Shown piece after piece: positions 8,842-17,259 of a stretch of 64,000 bases of DNA. The notes beneath the pieces were generated by a model that did no database searches, was not told where the DNA came from, and worked only from the letters and a program-made list of their open reading frames with translations. The translations under genes were made by a program, and so were the position numbers. The first letter of the stretch is position 1; every line of letters starts with the position of its first letter. This stretch comes from JAFGHJ01 sp964606065. Its GTDB lineage: Bacteria; Hydrothermota; UBA3072. The stretch lies in the NCBI GenBank assembly GCA_964606065.1, contig CAZSEX010000002.1:62001-126000 (forward strand), read 5' to 3'.

Positions 8842-8990
8842 AAACCACAAAGACCTCAAAGGACACGAAGCCACCCCTCACCCAAACTTAATTTGTTGTG
8901 ACTTTTTAATTTGCAACAAACCGTTAAAATCCAGAGAAAAGTACATATAAAAAAATCTTTGTGCTCTTTGTGTGCTTTGTGGTTCAATTT
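8842..8990. repeat. Pair of inverted CACAAAG-type repeats behind the propeller gene
   Basis: Two blocks in opposite orientation: AACCACAAAGACC... at 8842-8870 and its reverse-complement type ending TTTGTGGTTCAATTT at 8957-8990. Between them lies a short inverted repeat (TTTGTTG/CAACAAA). The right block ends 2 nt from the stop codon of the propeller gene. Confidence 0.55.
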
Positions 8991-8992
8991 AA

Positions 8993-11017
8993 CTATCTTA
9001 TTACGGCGAATTTGCCCTTATAAATTACTTCTCCGTTTTCAGTCACAAAAAACAAATATAGACCCGAAGACAAATCTATATTTATTTGGAAAACATTACT
9101 CCCTGAAGGAATTACATATTTCCCTTTCATGTTACCGATTATATCATAAATTAAAAGACTTTTCCCTCCAAGGTCTTCTGCAGAAAAAAACAAATTATCA
9201 TTATCCTCACAATTAAAAGGATTGGGATAAACATTAACCTCTCTTGAATCGGGTACCCCAAAATCGAGGTCAAATTCATATAAACCATTATAAGTGCAAA
9301 CATAAAGATTCCGGTCCTTAGCAAAATGCAAAGGATAGATTACATCTTCAATAGAAAAAGAAGGAACATCCCGCAACTCCAGGGGCAAAGACTCCCAATC
9401 TCCTTCGGGATTAAGATAACTCAAACCTTCCATGGTATTATAGCACCATAACCCTCCTAAAAAATCAACGGCAAGACCTTCATACCTATTCGAAATTTCT
9501 GTTCTTTCCACACTATTACCCGTAATATACACAAGTCTGTCCTCCAATCCCGCCCATATATTGCCTTTAAGATCAGGACACATTGAAATAGTACTTGAAC
9601 CGAGATTTCCTGCTACTTCTTCAAAGATTCCATTATCATGCATAATATGTATTCCTGCCCCTCCGTCAGTTGGAGAATTCCCGCAGTAAACACCAGCAGA
9701 GCCTTCAGCAAAAACTCTTTTCCAGATAATTCCAGGATCCTGATATCTGCTCCATTCGAGCGAGTCTCCGCCTACTCGACGCATTTTTAAAACCCAGTTG
9801 CTACCATCTGATGCCCGCAATAACCCAACCCATAGATCATCATTACTATCCACAAGCATACCGGTAACAGTGGTCGCGGGAATAGGAAGGTCTATGGGTC
9901 TTGGCATAGTATCATTTTGGGTATCCCAACAATATAAAAGGGGAATCTGATGATAGTACCATAAACCAAAATATATTCTCCCCTCGGAATCTGATTCTAT
10001 ATTAAAAAGATGACCACGCGAAAAATTCCATTGATCCCTTTCATTCAGAATTTTCCATTCGTTACCTTCAAAAACTGAAATCTTTTTCGTGTCTTTATGA
10101 CTTACATAAATTTTTCCATCCGGAGTTTGAGTTAGGTCGGTCACCATATTCGAGGCGAGCCCTGGGGGATAGAAATAATTCCATGGACCCAAAAATAAAA
10201 GTCCCTGCCCTCTGACGATCGAAGCCCTTAAATTTTGGGGTAAAATTTTTGCAAAACCTCTGACATCTCCACTATGTACCTTTTGCCAGCTTTTATTATA
10301 CCTGTAAAGACCTATCGTAGATCCCACATAAATGTATCCATCAATTTCTCCAATAGTCCATACTGTATCCTCAGTGAAAACCGCCGAATCGCCTGTTATT
10401 TCTTTACATCCCCAGCTGCCTCCCGCCCATATTGAATTACCCGAAACAAAAATAGTATAAGTTTCTACGGAAGAATCGATTTTAACGGTATCTTCAAAAT
10501 TAGAATTTGTTTTAAAAATACCTCTACTCGTACCGAGCAAATAACAGGTATCGAGAGAAGAAATCTCGAATACTCTGAAATCATAATCCATTTTGTCGAC
10601 GCTGCTTAAACTTCCAAAACGGTTTAAATCAAACCACTGAATACCGCTCTCTCCTCCCAATATAACTTTGTTCTTATCCAATAAAATACAATCGGGGGCG
10701 GTATCCGTAAAAAGAATAGGATTTAAATTTTGAGAATTCATTATTGTAAATTCTTTATTCAATATTGTAATACCACCCTTCGACAAAACAAAAACCGAGT
10801 CCCCCCGCACATAAATGTCTTTTGTGACATTACTGGGAAGTCCTGAAAAACTATTTATCCAATTCCAGCTACTGTCCTGGGGATTAAAAGAAACCAAACC
10901 GCCGTTATCCGTTGACATATAAATATAATCCGAATATACGGTATTATTAAACAAATCCATCCTCAAATGTAGCCTGTTCGAATTAACGGTTAGAGAGAGG
11001 AATAACAATAAAAACAA
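8993..11017 (-). CDS. Exported beta-propeller protein with C-terminal sorting-type domain
   Basis: 674 residues. A short signal peptide (FLLLFLSLTVNS) is followed by about 560 residues of propeller blades of the two-component-regulator type (motifs such as DIYVRGDSVFVLSKGGI and TPDGKIYVSHKDTKKISVF). The last 80 residues begin VNVYPNPFN and continue LLIYDIIGNMKGKY and LSSGLYLFFV, the pattern of the T9SS type A/FlgD-like sorting domain. It is probably secreted or surface-exposed; ligand unknown. TTG 11017 is supported by AAGGGGGA 5-6 nt upstream. It lies 12 nt after mazG. Confidence 0.85.
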   Translation of the reverse strand: MFLLLFLSLTVNSNRLHLRMDLFNNTVYSDYIYMSTDNGGLVSFNPQDSSWNWINSFSGLPSNVTKDIYVRGDSVFVLSKGGITILNKEFTIMNSQNLNPILFTDTAPDCILLDKNKVILGGESGIQWFDLNRFGSLSSVDKMDYDFRVFEISSLDTCYLLGTSRGIFKTNSNFEDTVKIDSSVETYTIFVSGNSIWAGGSWGCKEITGDSAVFTEDTVWTIGEIDGYIYVGSTIGLYRYNKSWQKVHSGDVRGFAKILPQNLRASIVRGQGLLFLGPWNYFYPPGLASNMVTDLTQTPDGKIYVSHKDTKKISVFEGNEWKILNERDQWNFSRGHLFNIESDSEGRIYFGLWYYHQIPLLYCWDTQNDTMPRPIDLPIPATTVTGMLVDSNDDLWVGLLRASDGSNWVLKMRRVGGDSLEWSRYQDPGIIWKRVFAEGSAGVYCGNSPTDGGAGIHIMHDNGIFEEVAGNLGSSTISMCPDLKGNIWAGLEDRLVYITGNSVERTEISNRYEGLAVDFLGGLWCYNTMEGLSYLNPEGDWESLPLELRDVPSFSIEDVIYPLHFAKDRNLYVCTYNGLYEFDLDFGVPDSREVNVYPNPFNCEDNDNLFFSAEDLGGKSLLIYDIIGNMKGKYVIPSGSNVFQINIDLSSGLYLFFVTENGEVIYKGKFAVIR

Positions 11018-11029
11018 AATTTCCCCCTT

Positions 11030-11743
11030 TTACAAATAATGGTCTTTGATTTTTCGCCACATAAGTTCAAGCTCATCTGTCGAAAAATCTGCCATCTTTT
11101 TATTTTTCAACGTTTCTTCAAGCCTGTTAAACCTTTTCTCAAATTTATCATTCGCTTTCTGAAGAGCTATTTCTGGATTTATGTTTAGAAAATTACCGAG
11201 ATGGGCAACCGCAAACAATATATCTCCTAACTCCTCAATTTTTTCTTTTTCATCCTTTGAACCCTTGAGCTCTCCAATTTCTTCATTTATTTTCTCATAA
11301 ACCCCATTTATATCTTCCCAATCAAAACCTTTTCTCGAAGCTTTCTCCTGGATTTTAGACGAACGTAAAAGCGCCGGTAAACCCCTTCCGACTTTCCATT
11401 TTTTTCCTTTTCTTTTGTCCCAATTTTCCAGAACTTCTTCCGCGGAACTCGCTTTCTCCTCGCCAAAAACATGAGGATGCCGCGCTATCATCTTTTTTGA
11501 AACTTTATCTATTATATTATTAAAAGTCGTTCCATTTTCTTCTAAAATAACTCCCATCATAAAAACCGTTAAAAAAACGTCTCCGAATTCTTCAATAATA
11601 CTTCGGATATTATTTTTAGCTATTTCCGTATCAAGCTCATACACCTCTTCAATTAATTGGGGAACAAGACTTTTTAAAGTCTGTTCTCTATCCCAGGGAC
11701 ACTTTTCTCTAAGAGTTTTAACGAGTTCTATAAAATCCTTCAT
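11030..11743 (-). CDS. mazG: Nucleoside triphosphate pyrophosphohydrolase
   Basis: 237 residues from ATG 11743. It hydrolyses NTPs to NMP and pyrophosphate (house-cleaning of abnormal nucleotides). Two tandem MazG modules are visible: CPWDREQTLKSLVPQLIEEVYE with EEFGDVFLTVF in the first, and EEIGEL with EELGDILFAVAHLGNF in the second; these E-E-x-x-E and E-x-x-D residues bind magnesium. The ATG lacks a Shine-Dalgarno and sits 7 nt behind a promoter -10, predicting a leaderless message. An upstream in-frame start at 11767 would overlap that promoter. Confidence 0.93.
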   Translation of the reverse strand: MKDFIELVKTLREKCPWDREQTLKSLVPQLIEEVYELDTEIAKNNIRSIIEEFGDVFLTVFMMGVILEENGTTFNNIIDKVSKKMIARHPHVFGEEKASSAEEVLENWDKRKGKKWKVGRGLPALLRSSKIQEKASRKGFDWEDINGVYEKINEEIGELKGSKDEKEKIEELGDILFAVAHLGNFLNINPEIALQKANDKFEKRFNRLEETLKNKKMADFSTDELELMWRKIKDHYL

Positions 11744-11750
11744 AAAAAGA

Positions 11751-11778
11751 AAGATATATGTAAACAAAAATATGTCAA
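11751..11778 (-). promoter_or_regulatory. Promoter of mazG (leaderless geometry)
   Basis: Minus strand TTGACA (11778-11773), 16-nt spacer, TATCTT (11756-11751), then 7 nt to ATG 11743. The intervening bases are pyrimidine-rich and contain no ribosome-binding site. Confidence 0.5.
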
Positions 11779-11819
11779 CTTCAATTTAATACGAGCTGAA
11801 CACTATAAGAAAAAGAAAT

Positions 11820-11860
11820 TAAACCACGAAATACACTAAATACACAAAACTCACCACCCT
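11820..11860. repeat. Degenerate CAC-phased repeat
   Basis: AACCACGAAATACACTAAAT and following bases repeat CAC-type blocks at 8-11 nt spacing. The remaining sequence to 11987 is AT-rich and shows no gene. Confidence 0.5.
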
Positions 11861-11987
11861 TTTGATGAATTTGTATTAAAAAAACGTACGAAAAATAATT
11901 TTACCATTTTAACTAAAACGTTTATACAAAAACACAACTGCCAATCATACAAATTAACCAATCAACCAATTAACTTATATCCCAATG

Positions 11988-12656
11988 TTAGGGTTCAATA
12001 ACTCCAAGTGTTATATTACGTTCCGTATCCCCTTTTCTGTAGGAATAAAAAAGTTCAGATGTATAAGTTTTTTCAGGAATCGTATAAATTTTACTAATAC
12101 CATACTTTTTTAGAATTTCTATATTGGCTTCTTTAAGATCCAGAAAATAGCGATCATTTTTGATTTTTATACCATCGATATTAAACTTATCGAAAAATTC
12201 AAATATTTCTTTTCCCACTTCGTAATATTTTGGGTCTATACAGGGACCGAGAGAAACTTCCCAATCTTCGAATTTTAGATTGTACAGTTCTTTCATCTTA
12301 AACAAGAAATTTTTAGCGATCATGAGAACCGTTCCCTTCCATCCAGCATGCAGAAGCGAGAGAACTTTTTTTCCGGGATGATAAAAAATTATGGGAAGGC
12401 AATCCGCGGTTTTTATACACAAATTTAATCCTTTTTTATCTGTAAAAAGTCCATCCCCCACAAGTTTTAAATCGGTTCTTGCTTTATGAATAACCGAAGA
12501 ATGAATCTGAGTAAGTTTTATGTAATCGCCTTTTATCTCCCGTAGTGGATCGAATAACTTTGTCCCCTGAAATATTTTTACCTTCGAATTAAAATAAAAT
12601 TCATACCATTTCTTTTCGTTTTTGGATATTTTCAGCCATTTTTTCAATTCTGCCAT
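11988..12656 (-). CDS. pgeF: PgeF/YfiH family (multicopper polyphenol oxidase-like) protein
   Basis: 222 residues. The family signature is visible: DGLFTDKKGLNLCIKTADCLPI, LLHAGWKGT (H-A-G-W-x-G-T) and SLGPCIDPKYYEVG, which supply the metal-site cysteine and histidines. Homologues edit peptidoglycan precursors (PgeF) or act as purine nucleoside phosphorylase/adenosine deaminase (FAMIN); the sequence alone does not decide which. Full length for the family. It is transcribed alone, divergent from the barrel gene on the right. Confidence 0.9.
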   Translation of the reverse strand: MAELKKWLKISKNEKKWYEFYFNSKVKIFQGTKLFDPLREIKGDYIKLTQIHSSVIHKARTDLKLVGDGLFTDKKGLNLCIKTADCLPIIFYHPGKKVLSLLHAGWKGTVLMIAKNFLFKMKELYNLKFEDWEVSLGPCIDPKYYEVGKEIFEFFDKFNIDGIKIKNDRYFLDLKEANIEILKKYGISKIYTIPEKTYTSELFYSYRKGDTERNITLGVIEP

Positions 12657-12733
12657 ATTTTAATTCTATATTACTTTTCACTTAAATCAAGCTCAGTATC
12701 AGGTGGAATTTAGATTTATTTCAAAAATCACCC

Positions 12734-12761
12734 TTGACTAAAGCGATTTCTTTTGTATAAT
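12734..12761 (+). promoter_or_regulatory. Strong promoter of the first barrel gene
   Basis: TTGACT (12734-12739), 16-nt spacer, TATAAT (12756-12761). Start near 12768, then a leader of about 50 nt with AAGGAGG. Confidence 0.7.
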
Positions 12762-12817
12762 AACTCTATAAAAGGCGGATGGTGCCTTAAAAACAAAATC
12801 CTTAAGGAGGAATGTTT

Positions 12818-13312
12818 ATGCGTAAAATTTTAGCAGTTTTAATGTTAGTATGCGCGCTGGGTCTTTTTGCGCAGATACCTGCGGGTACAAAATCAGTAGC
12901 GGTTCTCACAGGTGGAACAAGTGATTTTCTTGTAGAAGATGGTGATTTCGCATTCGAAATTAATGTAAACGGCGGATATTTCATAATGGATGGTCTCGAG
13001 ATAGACGCTATTCTTGGAATTGACAGTGATGGAGATATTGGAGACGATCTTGAAACAAAAATGGCATTTACACTCGGTCTCGGAGCTATGTATCACATGC
13101 CGTTTAGCCCAACGTTAGGTGGTTACCTCGGTGCCGCGTTCACATATATGAGCGTTGGTGATGGTACGATGGCTGTTCCGATCGACGCGGGTCTCGAGGT
13201 TTTCTTAACTCCTAACAACGCAGTGAGAGTCGGCGGAAAATTTACCTTAAATCTCGAAGAAGAAGCGGATAATAACCTCAACATAGTCCTCGGTACAGTT
13301 CACTACTTTTAG
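12818..13312 (+). CDS. Outer-membrane beta-barrel protein (OmpA-like/porin family, small)
   Basis: 164 residues. Signal peptide MRKILAVLMLVCALGLFAQ with a plausible cut after AQ, then alternating hydrophobic and glycine-rich strands (for example FTLGLGAMYHM, GGYLGAAFTYM, AVRVGGKFTL) and a terminal aromatic (HYF), as expected for an eight-stranded barrel inserted by BamA. ATG 12818 has ideal 7-nt spacing from AAGGAGG, whereas the ATG at 12812 is too close. A consensus promoter and terminator hairpins make this a stand-alone, probably highly expressed gene. No specific function can be read. Confidence 0.85.
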   Translation: MRKILAVLMLVCALGLFAQIPAGTKSVAVLTGGTSDFLVEDGDFAFEINVNGGYFIMDGLEIDAILGIDSDGDIGDDLETKMAFTLGLGAMYHMPFSPTLGGYLGAAFTYMSVGDGTMAVPIDAGLEVFLTPNNAVRVGGKFTLNLEEEADNNLNIVLGTVHYF

Positions 13313-13364
13313 TAAGTAAGGACAGAAATTTACTCTCGGCACCATCTGTCCTTTATTACTTAAA
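13313..13364 (+). terminator. Imperfect stem directly after the barrel gene
   Basis: AAGGACAGA (13318-13326) pairs with TCTGTCCTT (13345-13353), and outer bases pair further. It lacks a clean U-run and may act as a 3' stabiliser ahead of the terminator at 13377. Confidence 0.45.
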
Positions 13365-13376
13365 GTTAGTTAAATA

Positions 13377-13410
13377 AAAAAAACGGAATTTGAAAAAATT
13401 CCGTTTTTTT
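13377..13410. terminator. Rho-independent terminator, bidirectional
   Basis: A 15-bp perfect stem with A-run, core ACGGAATTT, a 4-nt loop (GAAA) and a closing seven-T run (13404-13410). It is symmetric, so it could stop transcription from either side. Confidence 0.85.
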
Positions 13411-13421
13411 ATGAAAGATTT

Positions 13422-13527
13422 AAACCACAAAGCCACAAAGATCACAAAGAAAAAAGAATGAAACCACAGATTACACTAAATTAACACAAGAAATTGCACC
13501 GCAAAGACGCGGAGAACGCAAAGAAAA
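13422..13527. repeat. Three tandem variants of the CAC-phased repeat
   Basis: Three flavours follow one another: AACCACAAAGCCACAAAG (CACAAAG every 8-9 nt), AACCACAGATTACACTAAAT (CAC every 9-11 nt), and ACCGCAAAGACGCGGAGAAC (CGC every 8-9 nt). Their side-by-side occurrence shows they form one family. Another fragment lies at 13967-14010. Apart from repeats, the terminator, the gap and the next promoter, 13313-14089 holds nothing I can call. Confidence 0.6.
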
Positions 13528-13672
13528 AATTGTTGTTTAAAACCAATTCCAACCTAAAAATTCCCATGTGGAACATGTAGAGAATTTAGTTGTTTTTTAA
13601 CTCGGTACTCAACACTCCGCCCTTATATAGATTATTGAAGAAAAAAACCAGAGTTAAAAAAAATGCTCTGTA

Positions 13673-13908
13673 GCGCGGGGGTTTANNNNNNNNNNNNNNN
13701 NNNNNNNNNNNNNNNNNNNNNNNNNNNNNNNNNNNNNNNNNNNNNNNNNNNNNNNNNNNNNNNNNNNNNNNNNNNNNNNNNNNNNTCCCCCGCTATTGAT
13801 TGTTGGGGACGAGCCCCAACGCTACAAAAAATAAAAATTAGCGCGGGGGTTTATCCCCCGCTATTGATTGTTGGGGACGAGCCCCAACGCTACAAAAAAT
13901 AAAAATTA
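13673..13908. repeat. 68-bp tandem double-hairpin repeat interrupted by the assembly gap
   Basis: One complete 68-bp unit lies at 13841-13908, 55 bp of the preceding unit at 13786-13840, and its first 13 bp before the gap at 13673-13685. Each unit contains two GC-rich hairpins, GCGGGGG-TTTAT-CCCCCGC and GTTGGGG-ACGAG-CCCCAAC, ending GCTAC and an A-rich linker. TAGCG at the left and CGCTA at the right give short terminal inverted repeats. Confidence 0.85.
13686..13785. other. Assembly gap (100 N)
   Basis: Exactly 100 unknown bases, a usual scaffolding placeholder, placed inside the 68-bp tandem repeat. The 13 bp left of it plus the 55 bp right of it make exactly one unit, so the real missing length is probably a whole number of units. 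Confidence 0.95.
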
Positions 13909-14031
13909 TTCGTGCTATTCGCCTGCCCCGTAGGGAAGGATGAATGTATCGGGGTGTTATTTGTTCTTTTTCTTTGTGTCCTCCGTAATCCTTGTGTGAG
14001 AATATATTTTTTTAAAAACGCATTAAAACCC

Positions 14032-14059
14032 TTGACATTTTTCACTGGAGGCTTATAAT
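14032..14059 (+). promoter_or_regulatory. Strong promoter of the second barrel gene
   Basis: TTGACA (14032-14037), 16-nt spacer, TATAAT (14054-14059), both perfect. Start near 14066; a leader of about 24 nt contains AAAGGAGG. Confidence 0.75.
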
Positions 14060-14089
14060 TAACACATAAACCTTATAAAAGGAGGTAAT

Positions 14090-14671
14090 ATGAAAAAGTT
14101 AGCGTTGAGTTTAGTCTTGTTATTTGTAAGCGCGCCGCTCTTAGCAGGTCCAATAGGTTTAGGAATCGGTGTAGGCGGCGGTATGGAAATTTTGGTACCC
14201 GGGGAAGAAGAAGCTGAATCGGAAATGGCTCCGGCAATTGTTGCCGGGGTAGATTTTTCTCTTCCCGGCATACCGGTAGGTTTACGCGGCGGTTTTGAGT
14301 ACGCCTGGAAATCCAGCAACGAAACATTATTTGGTTGGGATCTTGGTGGAGTAGAAGCATCTTTTTCAGTCATGGCAATTCTTCTCGCGGTTCAGTACAA
14401 TCTCATACTTCCGGGAGCTCCCATGTCTTTCTATATCGGCGCTGGCGGTGAATACGCCATGACTAAAATGAGTTCAGATGAAGAAGGCGCAGAAGACGTA
14501 GAGGAAAATGATTTTGGCGTCCTCGGTTATGCCGGAGGAGTCTACAGTATGGGCAAAATTGGAATATTCGCTGAAGTGGGTTATGGAATGATATTTTCTA
14601 AAGATGAAGACACAGGAGCCGAAAATTTAACTCATATTCCAATCAGAGGTGGTATAAGGTTTAGTCTGTAA
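14090..14671 (+). CDS. Outer-membrane beta-barrel protein
   Basis: 193 residues. Signal peptide KKLALSLVLLFVSAPLLAG, then glycine-rich amphipathic strands (IGLGIGVGGG, FYIGAGGEYAM, VLGYAGGVYSM, IGIFAEVGYGM) and an acidic loop (SSDEEGAEDVEEND) likely facing outside. It ends in IRFSL, a C-terminal phenylalanine-type BAM signal. GGAGG lies 5-7 nt before ATG 14090. Own promoter and own terminator. Similar in build to the barrel at 12.8 kb but not an obvious duplicate. Confidence 0.85.
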   Translation: MKKLALSLVLLFVSAPLLAGPIGLGIGVGGGMEILVPGEEEAESEMAPAIVAGVDFSLPGIPVGLRGGFEYAWKSSNETLFGWDLGGVEASFSVMAILLAVQYNLILPGAPMSFYIGAGGEYAMTKMSSDEEGAEDVEENDFGVLGYAGGVYSMGKIGIFAEVGYGMIFSKDEDTGAENLTHIPIRGGIRFSL

Positions 14672-14695
14672 GTAAAAAAGTTTTAGTTAGATAAA

Positions 14696-14725
14696 AAGAG
14701 GCGTGTACGTAGGTATACGCCTCTT
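14696..14725 (+). terminator. Rho-independent terminator after the second barrel gene
   Basis: A 13-bp stem AAGAGGCGTGTAC / GTATACGCCTCTT with one G-U pair and a 4-nt loop, followed by a T-rich tract. Confidence 0.8.
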
Positions 14726-14760
14726 ATTATTTGTCGTTGCAAACTCTTATTCATGAAGCT

Positions 14761-14815
14761 GTAGCGCGGGGCTTCTTCTCCGCTATACATTGTTGGGGAT
14801 AAACCCCAACGCTAC
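14761..14815. repeat. Dispersed copy of the double-hairpin element
   Basis: GTAGCGCGGGG...CCGC, a short ATT spacer, then GTTGGGG-ATAAA-CCCCAAC and GCTAC. It has the same architecture as the 68-bp array, with a degraded first hairpin. The terminal GTAGCG/CGCTAC inverted repeat is intact. Confidence 0.75.
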
Positions 14816-14865
14816 ATTTTTCCTGGGTAGATGATGATTTTAATCAATAGTATTAATTTTGTTGT

Positions 14866-15080
14866 TTTTCTCTGCGACCTATGAGTCTCTGCGGTGCAAT
14901 TCCCCTTGAGATTACTTCGGCCGGATCCGGCAAAATGTCAAACTCGTAATGACAATTTTTTCGTGTGTTTTTTTAAACAAAATAAAAAGGTGTGGTGAGG
15001 TTTTTATGTATTTCATGTATTTTCGGTTTAACAATTTTGTTGTTTTTTCTTTGTGGTCTTTGTGTGCTTCGTGGTTCAAT
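14866..15080. repeat. CACAAAG-type repeats behind PBP2
   Basis: Blocks at 14866-14901 (TCTCTGCGACC...CTGCGGTGCAATT) and 15043-15080 (TTTGTGGTCTTTGTGTGC then TTCGTGGTTCAAT). On the PBP2 strand the second block starts at the PBP2 stop codon itself. Between PBP2 and the barrel gene (14672-15075) I see only the terminator, these repeats and the hairpin element. Confidence 0.55.
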
Positions 15081-16791
15081 CAGTTTCTGAAAGGTATCTT
15101 TTTATCAATTTCGTGGTTACCGGCGCCGCGTGTGCACTTCCATGACCGGCATTTTCTATAACCGTAAAAACAACAATTTCAGGATCCTCAAAAGGAGCGA
15201 AACCGACAAAAAGAGAATGATCTTCTCCGTGAGGATTTTGAGCTGTTCCTGTTTTGCCCGCGACTGTTATATTTTTTAATCTGGACCAGTAAGCGGTTCC
15301 CTTAAGTGTGTTTACTGCATTTTTCATTGCTTCTCTTACGAACTCAAGATTTTCTTCGGAAACCGGCAGACTTATTTTCTTGGGTCTGAATTTTTTAACG
15401 AGATTTCCATTCTTATCCTTTATTTCCTTTAGTATATGCGGCTGATAAGTCCATCCTCCGTTAGCAACCGCGGAAAAGAAGACAACACCCTGTAAAGGCG
15501 TTACAAGTACTTCGCCCTGACCAATAGCGAGATTTGCGAGAACTCCTCTCGCCCACCCTCTCTTACCGTATTTTTGGTCATACCATTCCTTTGTAGGTAA
15601 AAAGCCCGATCTCTCCCCGGGTATATCGATACCGCATTTTTTGCTAAAACCCAATTTTTCAGCGAAATCTACTGCCAATTCGAGGGTCATCGACATTCCC
15701 AGCTGATAAAAATAAATATCGCACGACTGAATTATTGCGTCCATAAGTTTTAAAGATCCATGTCTCTTCCAGCAACCGAAATAACGATTTCCAATCCAGT
15801 ACACACTATCACAGGGGCTAAATTTTGTTTCTTTGTTAACCAGATTATTTTCCAATCCTATAATAGTAGTCCATATTTTCGCTATCGAACCGGGAGGATA
15901 TTCGCCCGCAATAACCCTATCCCACAGAGGCGCGTTTTCATTACTACGCAGCGAATCCCATTCAATATTTGAGATCCCCTCAGTTAGTTTATTTGATTTA
16001 TACCCGGGTTTTGAATAATACAGAATAATTTCCCCATTTTTCGGGTTCATAGCCACACAAGCACCGCTCTCAAACTCCGAAAAAAGAGAATCAGCATAAA
16101 GAGTTAGCTCTTTCAACACAGTAAGACGAACATTAAAACCCTGTTCCGGCAATTTCCCGTAAGAATCGTCAAACCTTTTTACAACTACACCTCGCGCGTC
16201 TACCTCATAAATAGAGGCGCCTTTTTTACCCCTGAGAAATGATTCATATTCTAATTCAACACCTTTCTTTCCGACAATATCACCCATATGGTAGTCATCG
16301 GCGAATTTTTCTAACTCTTCTCTCGTAATTTCTCCGGCATAACCCAATAAATGTGAAAATATTTTATCGTTCTCATAAAAACGCACTGGTTCCGTAATCA
16401 ATCTAACCGAAGGAAAATCCTCCTGTCTCTCCACTATTTTCGATGTAGCTTCGAAAGACAGTCGTCTTATTCTACAAATTCTGAAACCCGGATTTATTCT
16501 TTTTAACAATTCTCTCCTTTTAATTACGAGAACGTCGCATAATCGTTTTACTTCAAGGGAATCGAGATAGTAAGGATATATAATTAACGAATAAGAAGGT
16601 CTTGATTCGGCTAAAATCTCACCTTCATCAGATAAAATTTTCCCTCTTGGTGGAATAATTAAATCCCTTCTTATCCTATTTTTTTCCGATAAACTCTGGT
16701 AGTAACTTTTCCTGGCTATTTGAAGCTGGAATAAACGTAAGGTCAGAGTAAAAATTATGAGTAAAATCAGTATTACAGGAGCTTTTCTCAT
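15076..16791 (-). CDS. mrdA: Penicillin-binding protein 2 (elongation transpeptidase)
   Basis: 571 residues. One N-terminal membrane helix (about 7-24), dimerisation domain with PPRGKI, then the transpeptidase domain: active-site S302-x-x-K305 (GSIAK), S-C-D motif (QSCDIYFYQLG) and KTGTAQ near 515. It crosslinks peptidoglycan in the periplasm during cell elongation together with MreBCD, which lie immediately upstream. The usual partner rodA is not next to it; repeats follow instead. The extreme 3' end (ETD, stop) touches a CACAAAG repeat. Confidence 0.95.
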   Translation of the reverse strand: MRKAPVILILLIIFTLTLRLFQLQIARKSYYQSLSEKNRIRRDLIIPPRGKILSDEGEILAESRPSYSLIIYPYYLDSLEVKRLCDVLVIKRRELLKRINPGFRICRIRRLSFEATSKIVERQEDFPSVRLITEPVRFYENDKIFSHLLGYAGEITREELEKFADDYHMGDIVGKKGVELEYESFLRGKKGASIYEVDARGVVVKRFDDSYGKLPEQGFNVRLTVLKELTLYADSLFSEFESGACVAMNPKNGEIILYYSKPGYKSNKLTEGISNIEWDSLRSNENAPLWDRVIAGEYPPGSIAKIWTTIIGLENNLVNKETKFSPCDSVYWIGNRYFGCWKRHGSLKLMDAIIQSCDIYFYQLGMSMTLELAVDFAEKLGFSKKCGIDIPGERSGFLPTKEWYDQKYGKRGWARGVLANLAIGQGEVLVTPLQGVVFFSAVANGGWTYQPHILKEIKDKNGNLVKKFRPKKISLPVSEENLEFVREAMKNAVNTLKGTAYWSRLKNITVAGKTGTAQNPHGEDHSLFVGFAPFEDPEIVVFTVIENAGHGSAHAAPVTTKLIKRYLSETD

Positions 16792-17259
16792 TTACTCTCT
16801 GGAATATCTTTTTATCAAGTACAATATTACAAAGCCAATCGCGGTATTCAATATCGCTTCCGGAAACAATCGGGTAAAAGCTACCCAAAATATGTTTACG
16901 ATTTTATTAACCTCAATTATCACCTTAACCATACCCACAAACAAAACCGTCAAAAACAATAAAACAAGAGAATTATACTTGAACTTAAAAAATTTTTTCT
17001 CGATTAGATGTAAACCAAATACAATCGAACTAAATATCAATGGAAAAGTGCCGGTAAAAACAGGAAGATAAATTTCATAGATAAAACCAAGAAAAAAACC
17101 CGCAAAAAGCCCGTATAAAGGATTCCAGTATAACGTCGCAAAATAAAGCAAAATTATTACAGGTTTTAATGAAATATTTCCCATCAAAAGGATTTTTCCT
17201 GAATTTAAAGAAATAAAAATAGAAAATAAAGATAAAAGCAATAGAGTAATGACTTTCAT
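16792..17259 (-). CDS. mreD: Rod shape-determining protein MreD
   Basis: 155 residues, almost entirely membrane helices (about five), with the central YWNPLYGLFAGFFLGFIYEIYLPVFTGTFPL segment typical of MreD. Short and low in similarity as usual for the family; its place between mreC and PBP2 makes the call firm. Overlaps mreC by 4 nt. Confidence 0.9.
   Translation of the reverse strand: MKVITLLLLSLFSIFISLNSGKILLMGNISLKPVIILLYFATLYWNPLYGLFAGFFLGFIYEIYLPVFTGTFPLIFSSIVFGLHLIEKKFFKFKYNSLVLLFLTVLFVGMVKVIIEVNKIVNIFWVAFTRLFPEAILNTAIGFVILYLIKRYSRE

Noticed and set aside
11988..12656. Leaderless promoter for pgeF
   Set aside because: Only TTGATT with a 14-nt spacer to TATAGA can be found, which does not fit the pattern seen elsewhere.
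13663..13902. Open frame running through the N gap
   Set aside because: It is made of the 68-bp repeat and unknown bases; no Shine-Dalgarno and no protein-like composition.
13673..13908. Possible CRISPR array
   Set aside because: Units are identical head-to-tail repeats without unique spacers, and there are no cas genes.
14059..14373. Long open frames opposite the second barrel gene
   Set aside because: The barrel frame has a signal peptide, promoter, Shine-Dalgarno and terminator; the antisense frames have none and are proline-rich shadows.
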